Both the position numbers and the translations under genes were made by a program. Positions 1-10,481 of a stretch of DNA of 64,000 nucleotides are shown here, piece by piece (position 1 is the first letter of the stretch; every line of letters begins with the position of its first letter). Source of the stretch: Furcasterigmium furcatum. Its lineage: Eukaryota > Ascomycota > Sordariomycetes > Glomerellales > Plectosphaerellaceae. The notes under the pieces are model-generated. The model saw only the letters and a program-made list of their open reading frames with translations, was not told the origin of the DNA and ran no database searches. The stretch lies in contig BCIA01000001.1 in NCBI GenBank assembly GCA_001599815.1, forward strand, positions 1,058,934-1,122,933, read 5' to 3'.

Positions 1-1
1 G

Positions 2-133
2 GGCTGGACGGGTGCGACCGCATGCGCCTCTGGTCTGTCTTGCGTCAAGCAGAATGACTGGTACTCGCAGTGCCTGAGCGGCGGCGCTGCCCGCAAGGCC
101 AGGTCCGTTCGCCGTCGCCAGTGGCTGGCGTAG
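2..133 (+). CDS. C-terminal end of a secreted protein with a CBM1 cellulose-binding domain (5' truncated)
   Basis: The open frame runs in from the window edge and ends at TAG 131-133, giving 43 residues. Its first part has the end of a fungal CBM1: a Gly-Trp-Thr start, the spaced cysteines of CASGLSC, and the hallmark DWYSQCL end. CBM1 modules bind crystalline cellulose and are attached to secreted plant-cell-wall enzymes. The enzyme part lies outside the window, so the activity (cellulase, xylanase, LPMO, esterase) cannot be named. An 18-residue tail rich in Arg/Lys follows the domain, whereas CBM1 usually ends the protein at QCL. Confidence 0.85.
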   Translation, partial: GWTGATACASGLSCVKQNDWYSQCLSGGAARKARSVRRRQWLA

Positions 134-630
134 ATGTGGGACGACTCGACCATCATGACATCCGCCATTCAACTCACGCAACGTGTTTGACTTTACGTTG
201 TTGAAGAGACGACTTTCTTTCTGTATATACATTGGCAGCGCTCCATTGAGCGTCTGTCCCATGTCAATATCACGCTGATGCAGCATAATCTACATACTTC
301 CACGATGATCAGCCATCGCGTCAAAGTTCTGCATTCCAGGTCGGTTGGACGAGGAGAGTGATTTGCCCTGCCGACGGGTTATACGTGATGTGTTTCCCCT
401 CCCATCCCTTCGGGCAGGATGTGGAGTCCGCAACGCGATCTCTGTGATCTTCCAATTATAGGCCGTATTGTGATGACATCAGGACATCCAAGTGGACCAT
501 ATGTAGCCCGGTAGGTAACATGTGACTTGACTGAGGGGTTCATTCAGCCCTCCAGCTTCCATTCCTCTCCTTGCATCCCCAATTCAACAATTTCTTCACT
601 GGCAAAGAACTCTGCTCAGGCTCCTGGCCA
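134..630. other. intergenic, CBM1 gene to Zn2Cys6 gene
   Basis: No convincing gene. The stretch should hold the 3' UTR of the CBM1 gene and the promoter of the Zn2Cys6 gene. I see no repeat or RNA gene. Confidence 0.5.
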
Positions 631-2363
631 ATGCCACCACCAAAAGACTTGGAGAGATGTCCAAACTCGCAAAATGCCGGACGTGCCAGATTGTCCACTC
701 GTCGCAGAGCAGGTGTGTTTCCCTTCTCTAGACATAGCCCCCAGTTCAACTGATTCCTGCGCCAGGCTGGTACGTCGCGGACAAACCCTGCCCATCCACT
801 CACACTGACCAGGCAGTCTGGCCTGCCGATCTCGTCGAATCAAATGCAACGAGGAGAGGCCCTGCGAGTACTGCCGCCGCCGAGGCGTAGAATGCAGGCA
901 GATCGACCCCTTCGTTCACGACAGACGTTCCGCGGCGGTGAAAACGGGGACCCAACCGGTGTCCGATAGCCCGGATCCTGCATCGACCTTCGACGTCTTC
1001 CAGCAGTTGCTACCCGATCATCAGCCGCTGGGTGTAGTTTGGGCGCCACTCGCCTCTCCTGGGAGTCATGCAAATCAGCCTGTCCACACTCTAGAGGAGG
1101 ATGGAACATTCACTGAAGAGCTTGCCTCGCTCCTCGCAACATACCAAAACGGCATCGGAACCTGGATGGACGTTATGGATCACTCATTTACATACCAACG
1201 GCAGGTAGCCCGCCAAGCGTTGAATTCTCCGTTGCTTCTTCAGGCCTTGTGTGCTCTGTCAGCAAAGCAAAAGAGTTTGGTGGAGAAGACCAGGTATTGG
1301 GAGGATACTGCAGCTCGACTCTATGGTAGAAGCCTGGCTTTCCTCATACAAGAGTTAGCTAGCCCCGGCCCTCGTCAAGACACCCTTCTCACGGCAACCG
1401 TCCTTCTGGGAAGCTACGAGCTTCTGTCGGCCCCAAGTCTGGACTACCAGAGGCATTTATACGGAATGCACACTGTTATACGATCGTTTTTGACGGGGGC
1501 AGATTTGTCTGCAATTCAGAGAGCTGGATTTCGGATCTACGCAAGGCAAGATATCAGCGTTGCAGTTATCAACCGATCCCCGACGCTGCTACCCTCCAGC
1601 GACTGGCCCGTAACACCCCTTGGTGACAATCCTGAGGACGACGAGCTGGCAAACCACATCCTATGGCTTCTGGCTCGAACACTAGAGATTAGATATGGCG
1701 ACGGAACATCGCGGCATGATCTCACAGTTCAGCGCCTTGAGGCCTTGTCGATAGAGATCAAACAGTGGTGGGCAAGGCTACCCCTGGCCTTTCGAGGGCT
1801 ACCATACGGCACAAGTTCTGTGGATGGGCTTCGGAACATGTACTTCACCCATCCTTCGGCAAGTAAGTACATGGCATCGTCACGATTCCTGCCGAACTGT
1901 GCGCTGCTTACAGGTCTTCTAGTGGCCGCAATGCTCTACTACGAGCTCGCGAACACCCTACTTCTTGAGGGATTGGTTGACCAACGGATACCTGTTGCTA
2001 ACTGTGAGGAGATTTCTGGCTCCGTGGACCATGAGCCCAGAAACACGCTTCCCGATCGGCTCCGTTTGGCAGCATTGTCTATCATATCCATATGCTTCTC
2101 CCCAAATGTTCCTGCGGCTGTGCTCCCGGTCGCTGTCAACCCTCTCTTTCACGGTACGTACCTCATAGCCTGTAAACACTCCCTACGGCAAAATTAACAG
2201 CCCTCTCAATTCAGCCTCCAGGCATGTCCCGTCGCTGTCGCTAAAAGGGCGCGTATGGGCGCTCCTCGATACGATTGAGAAAGATCTTGGATTTCACACT
2301 TCTAGCAGGGTAACATTACTCCAGCAGGAGATGGAAAATGCCATGCAGATGGCGAATGCGTAA
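631..2363 (+). CDS. Zn2Cys6 fungal transcription factor (5' exons uncertain)
   Basis: A Zn(II)2Cys6 regulator, expected to be nuclear and to bind CGG-containing sites. The DNA-binding domain is complete only after removing intron 770-816 (GTACGT donor, CTGAC branch point, GCAG acceptor). The codon TG|T then gives the first cysteine and the spacing is C-x2-C-x6-C-x5-C-x2-C-x6-C. The exon before it is at most about 32 nt in frame. A likely first exon is ATG 631 to 682, joined at 745, but this is unproven. The middle region is the usual helical regulatory part. Intron 1863-1913 (GTAAGT) is 51 nt and in frame. Intron 2154-2214 leads to the last exon, which ends at TAA 2361-2363. The gene converges on the P450 at 2407 with only 43 bp between stops. 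Confidence 0.75.
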
Positions 2364-2406
2364 TGTGGCAGCTACAAAGCAACATCCCCCGAAGAATTAT
2401 CCCCGA

Positions 2407-4027
2407 CTATGGCCCCGGTTGGTTCACATCCGGAACTATTCTGTGGCTGATTGTAAGGGGCATCGGTCCTGGCCAAAGATTGAATGCCTCCTCCCAATCC
2501 GGCGCCCAGGTCTCATCCGGCAAGCTGAAGTTGTATCGGCGGACGAGTGTTGCCATCAGCATCGACTGTTCGATGTAGCTGATATTACGTCCAATACAGC
2601 CGCGCGAGCCAGTGCTGAAAGGGATGAAGGACGACTGTGCCTCTTTCCCATCCTCGTCGAGCCAACGTTCCGGGAGGAACTTTTCAGGATCGGGGAACAG
2701 TGTTTCGTTCCGATGTGCTGAATATGCCGGCACCGCGACAGTCGTATTCCCGGCGATCCAGTGCCCATCAATCATAGCACCCTCTGGCGGTGTCTTCCGA
2801 TGCAGGCCGAAGGAAACCGGAGGTATCAAACGCATAGACTCATCCAGACATGCGCGGAGATATGGCAGAGGTTTGACCCGGTCATACGAGGCCACTTCCG
2901 TGTCGGGATCGAGGGCAGCATCCACCTCCTCCCTGAGCCGGGATAAGGCTTTAGGCGTCCGAAGAAGAAAGTACATGATGTTGTTGAGGGCTATGGCGGT
3001 CGTATCGGATCCGGCATCCACTGGACAACTAGTAGTCAGAAATCGTTTCATGAAAGGGCTCGGGGGTCAAGAGAGGCCTACTCAACACAGACACTTCGGC
3101 TTCGATTTCACCCATGTCCAGGTCCCTGGACTTCCCACTCTTCTTGTCCAGAAGAATGCACTCAATCAGGTCATTCGGTTCTTCACCCTTCTCCGCCCGC
3201 TCGACCCGCTCTCGGACGAAGAAACGAAGCATCTCGTCGAATTCCTGGCCACGGCGCCAAAGAGTTCTGAACGGACCCGGGAATGCCATCAGAACACGCC
3301 TGTACAGGGTGAACCACGATGTGGCCCACACCAAAATAGAGGTCGCCCGTCGCTGGGCATGCAGACATTCGATGTAGTGGACTTCGGTCTTCGAGCCGTC
3401 GGGTCCAGGAATAACGACGAGATCATCCCCTGTTTCCAACAGGCCCAGATGCTTGCTGAGCGCAATGTCGATGATTGCTTCCACGGTGAAGAGGTTAGAC
3501 CACTTGCGAAAGTCGATGATGGCAGATGGCTTGCTGGCATCGTCTCGAACCTCGCACGCCTTGTCGAACTGGCGAAGCAGTCTTTGAACCTTGTCCGTGA
3601 TCTTGAACTCCCAGTTGTGTAGATTGCGGGTCGCGAAGGCGTGTGACATATATCGGCGCTTTCGCGCGTGTTCCGACTTGTCAACGACGTCAAGCAGGCT
3701 CGCATAAGGGCCAGCAGGAGCCGTGTACATGTCGCCCTTGACGCAGACTGTGGAGTGGCCGTATATGGCACGAATGGCGTCTGGTGTGGAGAAGGAGACG
3801 GAGTTTGGCCCGACACGCACGACGGGGTGTTGCCTATGAACCCGGTGAAGATTCTTCGATCGGAAACCGCGACACCTCTCAATGATGTACCCAAAGTTGG
3901 TGATACCAGAGAGAAGGGTCTGGTCGGGAAAGCGGCGCAAGTTCTTGGGATCCCAGACATACCGTGCCAGTGGCTCAAGAAGGAAGAGGACTGTGAAAGT
4001 CACAGCTACAGCAGATAGGGAGAGCAT
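2407..4027 (-). CDS. cytochrome P450 monooxygenase (P450 A)
   Basis: Two exons, 4027-3082 and 3020-2407, separated by a 61-bp intron, give 519 residues. An N-terminal hydrophobic anchor (starting MLSLSAVAV) places it in the ER membrane facing the cytosol. The I-helix reads AGSDTTA, the K-helix ESMR, and the heme loop FSTGSRGCIG, with Ser where Gly is usual in the second position. It should oxidise a small hydrophobic substrate with a P450 reductase; the substrate is unknown. I chose ATG 4027 because the frame further upstream opens only with GTG and lies within about 15 bp of a TATAAA box. The convergent Zn2Cys6 gene is its closest neighbour. Confidence 0.9.
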
Positions 4028-5026
4028 GTTTGCGGAGAGTAGGTTGAGTGATTGCAGTATTTCTGGAACTTTCTCTTCTCCTGTCCTGGGCGGCGCGCTC
4101 ACATATGGTCATTTATACCCGGTGCTGGGGTATCATTAATGGACAGTTGATCAATGAGTTGTCAACGGCCAAGCCATCGTCTTTCTCTCGTAGTTTGCGC
4201 CAGCTGAGCTGGAACAAAACGTCACCTCTTGCGACCCGACTGCATCACACACCTGCTGAGATTCCTGAAGCAGCAAACTTGCCTTGGGCATTTGTTACAC
4301 CCCCTTTCTTGGACGCGGGGGGAATGAACCACCTGCGTCGGAGCGCGGATCTGAGACCTCAAAGAGTAATGTAGCCTGGATAGACTGAAACAGAACGACT
4401 GCAGCAGGTCAAAAATCAGTCAGCAAGCCTACATCGCCTCCTTTGGCTGTCGAGTGACTGCCCACTTGCCGCCGCATGGGCTCCAAGGCCGGGAGCAGGC
4501 GGCGGGCGGCTTTTCATGAAGTTGGGGAGTTTGACCCAAATAGGCAATGTAGGCGCGCGCAATAGGGGCCATTCATGGAATGGTGCCTCATATTCGCCTC
4601 CTATACCAAATTGAGCATGGTACCCGCATTACCTGATGAATACCTAGGACGGGGAGCGGAATACATAACTTTGCCGTGATGTACCGCTGTCACTCCACCA
4701 AAGACATCGGATCGATTGATCGTACGGCATGATAACAAAAGTGAACGCCCCATCTAGACCCCCGTCACGCAGACGTGATAGCCAAGCTCGAGCTGGACCA
4801 GTCGGATCCCACTCCTTGCCCCGACCCGGACAAACCCTGATCCGGGCTTGAGGTGGTTGGTGTCTTGGTTAGAACTCTCGATCCCACTTCTGCCAAAGCG
4901 GATGCTGCTCACCGGAGGAGGCTGCTCCAGAGTACTCAATATATAGTAGGAAAACAGGTGGCAGTACGATCGTCTCGCCGTGCCTGCCCAGTCCTTCGCA
5001 GGCTATTCAGCGTGGTCTTGGGTGTC
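4028..5026. other. intergenic, P450 A promoter region to ankyrin gene end
   Basis: Apart from the TATA box at 4112-4117 I see no gene, RNA or repeat here. Confidence 0.5.
4112..4117 (-). promoter_or_regulatory. TATAAA box of P450 A
   Basis: TATAAA on the minus strand, 85 bp upstream of the chosen ATG at 4027, a normal distance for a fungal TATA promoter. Confidence 0.5.
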
Positions 5027-6555
5027 TTAGCCGCCCTCGACCAGTCTGATGAACTCGTCAACCATGTTGCGAGACAGTCCCGCCGTGTATGCAAGCTCGA
5101 TAGCCAGCTTACCGTCCCCGTTCTTCGACAAGGGGTCGGCGCCGTGGGCGAGCAAAGCCCTCGCCACGCCAAGAGCCGCGCGCTCGGCGGCCCAGTGCAG
5201 AGGAGATCCTGAGGGCCCGGCTACGGCCTCGGTCTCCTGGTATATGAATGAGTAGTCCGGCCAGCGCCTGTGAAACCTCCAACGGCTGTCGAGCCCGGGC
5301 GGCACCGTCGCGCGAGCTTCGACGTCAACACCGCGGGGGATTATCTCCTCCGCGATCTGGCCGAGCTGGCTGTCCGTGTCTCCGTCAAAATGGCGGGCGA
5401 GGACGTGCAGCGCGGTCAAGCCTTCACAGGTCACCACGAGGGGGTCCGCGCCGCGTGAGAGAAGAAGCCGGGTTGCCTTGACAATACTTGAAACCGCCCC
5501 AAAGCCCACCATGGCACACATGAGGGGCGTGTAGCTGTCGTGGCTCGCGTGGTTGACGTCCGCTCCCCGGGAAATCAGGTACTCGAGGATGTCGACTTTG
5601 CCACCGGCCGCGGCCCAGTGCAGAGGCGTCTCCCCTGCCATGTTCTGTGTCTGCAGGGCCGCTTCCAGTTCTCCGGGACTGCAGGCTGACGCGTACAGGC
5701 TGAAATGATGCAGGTCGGATCCCGATGCGGCGTATGAAAGGGCGTGTTGCCGGCGTTGTCCTGGCGGAGGACGGACGCACCGTGACCCAGAAGCAAGGTG
5801 ACCGCCGTCTGATTCAGGCAATCTGGCCGCGGCCCGAGTTCGTGCTACCTGACCGGCCAACCGAGCCCGTGTATTGCCGATCTCCCAAACCTGTCCAAGG
5901 CATCGGCATCAAAGCCGTTTTCGAGTAGGGCCTGCAAGGCGCCGGCAAGACTGGCTATGCTGGCCGTGTGCTGTACTAGGTGTAGGGTGCGGATTCGTGG
6001 GATATTGGGCTGTGCCCCGGCACGTATGAGCCTGGTAACCAGGTGTTGCTGCCGGAGGGAATCGAATCCTTCGTACAGCATCTCCCCCGAGTCCTCCTCC
6101 AGGGTGCTCTTGAGATTTGAGGCGGCGCCCAGGGTCGCGTTGAGAGCCGCCACGGGGAAGGTGAACCTGGCCAGCAGCAGCTCGGACACGTTGTCTTGCC
6201 ATCGTGAAGCAGCCATGTCGAGCGCCGACAGTTTGTCGTCATCCGACCAGTCGTTCCTCCAGTCAAGCATGTCTTCGACGGTCGAGGTGTGGCCTTGGCA
6301 GGATGCCTGGACGAGACAGGTCCCTGCACAGTTGTAGTCGTTCTGGTACATTTCTTGGAGCGGGATCAACGGCCAGAACCGGTGGAGGATCTCACGTCGT
6401 CCAAGCTTGGCGGCCAGAAGCCAGGGCGTGGCGTGCGTGCTGTCGTTGGTCTGGACGTGGGCATCTGCTCCGGCTTTCAGCAGGAGGTCGACTGCTTCTG
6501 GGCGATCGCACCAGACGGCGACATGGAGCGGCGCGCCCCAGGAATGCTGTCACCT
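5027..6555 (-). pseudogene. ankyrin-repeat protein, probably a broken gene
   Basis: Read from about 6555 down to 5027, the minus strand codes for ankyrin repeats across two frames. Typical units include SWGAPLHVAVW...VDLLLKAGAD, NMAGETPLHWAAAGGKVDILEYLISRGADVN and SPLHWAAERAALGVARALLAHGADP. The frame that begins near 6555 meets TAG at 5847-5845, continues in the same frame with ankyrin-like sequence, and then breaks near 5735. There the repeat reads NTPFH in one frame and goes straight on as YAASGSD in the next, as if one T were lost at a His-Tyr junction. The TAG could lie in a 45-nt intron with a weak GTCAGG donor, so the deletion is the firmer lesion. No clear start exon was found upstream. 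Such proteins bind partner proteins; no enzyme domain is visible. Confidence 0.6.
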
Positions 6556-9131
6556 GTACGAATTATTGAGAGCTCTTGCGCCACCAGGGGGACGGCGAAC
6601 TGAGCAGCCGGCGCAGCAGTGTGACTTCGTTGTCTCGTGTTCCAGGGATATAGATTTCAGAAGTATTGGCACGGTCCAAGAATATCCTAGCCGCCGAATC
6701 CGAGAGAATACCGGCCGGGGGGCATATGGACTTTCCGGAACGCTTCACGTTAAGCTTACTGACACTGACCCATAGAGAGGCGACGATTGGAGGGCTCCTA
6801 ACTGGCACTGGATTGCCCATGCCGCCAATGTTGTCGTTGCGGACTGTACCTGGCGTGACGGCTCCTACACATGGACCGCCGGCAAGCGTTACCACGATCA
6901 CCACGTCGCTGTGCACGCCGGCTACTCCCCTTGCTAGGTCAGGTATCCTTGCGAGCCCGAGGTGCGTGTGGGCTAGTTGACCGATTCCATGCTCGGGCCA
7001 AGGCACAATATTTCTGAGAACTCACAAGCACTCATTTTATGAATCTCTGCGGAGACGGGGGCGGGAAGGACTGCGTGGAGGAGACACTTCGCTTCTTGAG
7101 AATCGAACGCGAGCTCTGTTTCTCCCCTTTTATCATTCAACCTCACTTTACGAAATTCAATAGCTACATTAAGCATACTGACCATCCATTACTGCCCGAA
7201 CTAGTAGTATTGCGTGTTGGTGATATGCTCACATGGGCTCCCACTCTGGGTTTTACGACGGGTACATAGATACCCCCGGGTCGGGCTTCTGGGCCGATTC
7301 AAGATGTCCCATACAGGTCCCACGCACATCAGTTAGGCAGCAATACTTCGTTGCTAACGGACAGGGTCAGAAGGTCCAACTGGGCTGGGAAGAGGCCGAC
7401 ATGAGCCATGCAGGCAACCTACACGGGCTCGAGACATTGCGGCACATGATTAGGACAGACACGGAACGCGCAGTGGGTCAGATACATCGAGAAGGATGCG
7501 TTTCTTGGAGAATTTGAGATGATTTTCTCTAGAAGGCCAGGGGTATCAATAATTTCAGGGCCTTGAAAGAGCATACGACATGATGGGGAGGAGGCAGTGA
7601 GAAGAACTTCGGTCCCTCGAGGCACAGACGCAACGAGACAGGAGACATTGAGGGCAACGAGACCTGACCGTCTGAACCTTTTATTCATGCCAGGGAGACG
7701 CCGGCATTGCAAAGCTAGGAAAGCTCGAATTGAAGGTGGAAGGTTGCGGTACAGCCGTAAAACAGCTTGAAGCTGACTTGAATCACCCAGCTGCTCCCCC
7801 CTCCATCCCAATTCTCTTGCACCGTTCGTGCCCTCTCTTGGCATAGGCAACGAGATTTAAATTCAAATGGAAGCCTGGAAAGGGAGCTACGGGGGCACCA
7901 TTCGTATTGCAAAACTTTTATTCCCCTGATGCTGCAGGGGCAGACGAGACCATCACCACCACCTCACCCCTAGCCGCCCGCTTTGCCCAGCCGTCATGGC
8001 CTGTAACATGATTGAAAGCGCATATCTATGAGGAGCGTGTGTCGTCGCGTATGCTCGACGCCCAATGAACTGACTGAATTGGAAGAGCGTGAGGCATATT
8101 CGCTTCGGATCCCCCTAGGGAGCACACACGAACCCGTCGGGCCAGCCTTTCCAGAAGGCCAGGGTGTGAGCCTGGGCAATCCAATAACGTCACAGCCCTT
8201 GCTGCGAGCGACTTGGCTCCTGTGATCATATCCGTCTGCTTGACGGGCAAGTTTGAGTTGGCGGGAGAGCCCACCCCTTTTCTCAGCGCCAAGAGGCCGC
8301 TGGTTGAGGTATCAGTGGCATCTGCTGGATCTGAAGACCATGAAGAACGGGATCTTCAGAAAAGACCTGCTCGCAATGAGATTCATCGGTCTCGCTTAGA
8401 GAGCGAGTCTCGCATTTCGGTTGAGGTGGACGGAGGATTACTCAGTCTCGCCGGGATATGCGAAATGCTGTTGCCTGGTATTTAGTTTTCAAGCCCACCA
8501 TGGCGTCAAGTGCACAGCATATTCTATTTCTCCACCGATCTATCGGACCTTTCCTATTACAAAAGCGAAGGATCCTTTTCCGCGCGAGCCCGTGCTCCAG
8601 TCTGGGCCGCCCATAGGGACCAGCAGACCGTCAAACGAACTTTGGTCATGATTCGGGGCTGGGCCGCATGCGACCATTGGATACCCTTCCGAACCGAGAC
8701 GTAAGTATGTTAAACAGTTTCAGTAATTCGGCTGCCTACGAAGTTCGTATTCTCGAGGTCCAATCCGTCCTTCTCAGGTCCTCAGACTGGTACCAGCTTC
8801 AATCCGTCGGCATCGCCCGAACCGGCCACGCTTGGCATCATGATGCGCGCGCATCTTATGCTCTGGCCAGGGTAACGCAAGCCGCCACCACCGCCCAAGG
8901 GGGCCGTTTAGGAGGTACCTACTAGATGAGGCCATCGCTGGGGACTTGCGCGGCACAGATGGACGAGGCGTTGGAAAGGGCTTGATGTACCCGCCTGGCT
9001 TGCTCGTGGCTGGAAGTTACTTGTAGTACTGTTTGCCTCTCAAATTTCTTCCATCATGGGACCGGCATTTTCAGAGAGTTAAAACAAATCACTCGTCAAA
9101 TTATTTTGTGTCTTTTACTGCTTGGAAGAAT
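6556..9131. other. gene-poor stretch before the glycosyltransferase gene
   Basis: About 2.6 kb in which no frame shows a recognisable domain, splice-joined coding run or RNA gene. It probably holds lost 5' exons of the ankyrin gene, the glycosyltransferase promoter and unexplained sequence. I see no terminal repeats. Confidence 0.4.
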
Positions 9132-10340
9132 ATGGGTTTCTCTCCATTGTCCAAGATGCCTAAGAGGTCATCGATATCCCTCCGTCATGGCCGCGTCGGC
9201 CACAGATGGTGCGTCTTCACTCTGGCGGCTGCCGCATTCGTTGTTGTCCTGGGCCTCGCTGCATATGTTTTCCGCCCGACACCAAGGTCCGTTCTCTGGG
9301 GACACGGCTTGCAACTGTCCAGGACCGATCTGTACCCGGAGACGTGTGACAACGAGCCTCCCCAGACGACCATCCCCAACATCGTCCACTTCGTCTACAT
9401 CCTCCCGGATCCCTCCTCCTCCGACTTCAGATTCAGCTTCAGCAATTTCTTGTCAATATACGCCGTTTGGCACTACTGGAAACCCGATGCCATCTATCTA
9501 CACACGAATGTTGGCCCCGACGCCAGCCAGGTCGCGAGAGCACGGATGGGGGAGATGGGCAAGTGGACGCAGCTCATCTTCACTGTCTTCGACCTCAAGA
9601 TCAACAAGGTCGCCGTCCCCTCACACGCCGAGAACGGGGCCGAGATAAAACAGATGGAGCACAAGTCCGACTTTGTCCGGGTCAGGGCCGTCAACGACTT
9701 TGGCGGAGTCTACATCGACTGGGACGTCCACCCGCTGCGAGACATCAAGATCCTTCGGGACACCGGCTTCAAGACAATCGTGGGCAGACAGAGCGAAGGA
9801 GAGGTTAACAGCGGAACCTTCATGTCCGTCAAGTGCAGCAAGCTCCTCGGCCTCTGGGAGCGCTCGATGCACCTCGTCTACAACGGAAAGTGGACGAGGC
9901 ACAGCAACGAGGCCCTCACGGAGCTTGCCCAGCGCCTGGTCCGCGAGCCCGGAGAGGTGCTCATCATGGAGCGCGAGGCGTTCGCGCCGGGCGGCTGGAG
10001 CATCTCCGACAACAACATGCTCTTTGCCACGCACGGCGGCCGAGGCTCGACTGGCCCCGATCTCGACAGGGGCCGGGCCCTACCGACACCGGAAGACGAC
10101 CTCTTCGATCTATGGGAGCACCCCGAGGACTTCCCTGACTGGGCCCGGGACTGGTCCTCGACGTATCTCCTCCACGCCTTTGCGCCGGAGCGGTTCGGCC
10201 ACATCGTCTGGGGATACAAGGGCATCTCCCCTCGATACGTGCTGGAGAGACGGAGCAATTTCGCAAGGGCGGTATACCCGCTGGCGCTCGAGATGCTCAG
10301 GGAGGGAATACTGCAGAAGGATGACATTCAAAGTGATTGA
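9132..10340 (+). CDS. GT32-like glycosyltransferase, type II membrane protein
   Basis: A single exon of 402 residues. A short basic N-terminus is followed by one membrane helix (about residues 26-47), the layout of a Golgi type II transferase. The sequence IPNIVHFVYI is the usual opening of the sugar-transferase fold with a DXD motif (Gly_transf_sug, GT32 class). It is followed by KSDFVRVRAVNDFGGVYIDWD, where D196-W-D198 would hold the metal and nucleotide sugar. The family moves hexoses such as mannose onto glycans or glycolipids; donor and acceptor cannot be read here. I chose ATG 9132 because the frame above it has no ATG; ATG 9156 is an alternative. It converges on P450 B with 141 bp between stops. 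Confidence 0.8.
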   Translation: MGFSPLSKMPKRSSISLRHGRVGHRWCVFTLAAAAFVVVLGLAAYVFRPTPRSVLWGHGLQLSRTDLYPETCDNEPPQTTIPNIVHFVYILPDPSSSDFRFSFSNFLSIYAVWHYWKPDAIYLHTNVGPDASQVARARMGEMGKWTQLIFTVFDLKINKVAVPSHAENGAEIKQMEHKSDFVRVRAVNDFGGVYIDWDVHPLRDIKILRDTGFKTIVGRQSEGEVNSGTFMSVKCSKLLGLWERSMHLVYNGKWTRHSNEALTELAQRLVREPGEVLIMEREAFAPGGWSISDNNMLFATHGGRGSTGPDLDRGRALPTPEDDLFDLWEHPEDFPDWARDWSSTYLLHAFAPERFGHIVWGYKGISPRYVLERRSNFARAVYPLALEMLREGILQKDDIQSD

Positions 10341-10481
10341 GCCCTGCGCTTTTATTGCTTCTTTTGTCATGGCCAGGTTTATTTATGTAGCCCTCAATGC
10401 AAGCGTTGATGTTTTCCTAATTCGTACTTCGTGCGTTCTCTGCTGAGCCCTCCGCGCCCCTTTCGCCACCCGCGTCATCCC

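Noticed and set aside
4028..4102. N-terminal extension of P450 A
   Set aside because: It opens with GTG and lies directly under the TATAAA box; ATG 4027 gives a normal P450 anchor.
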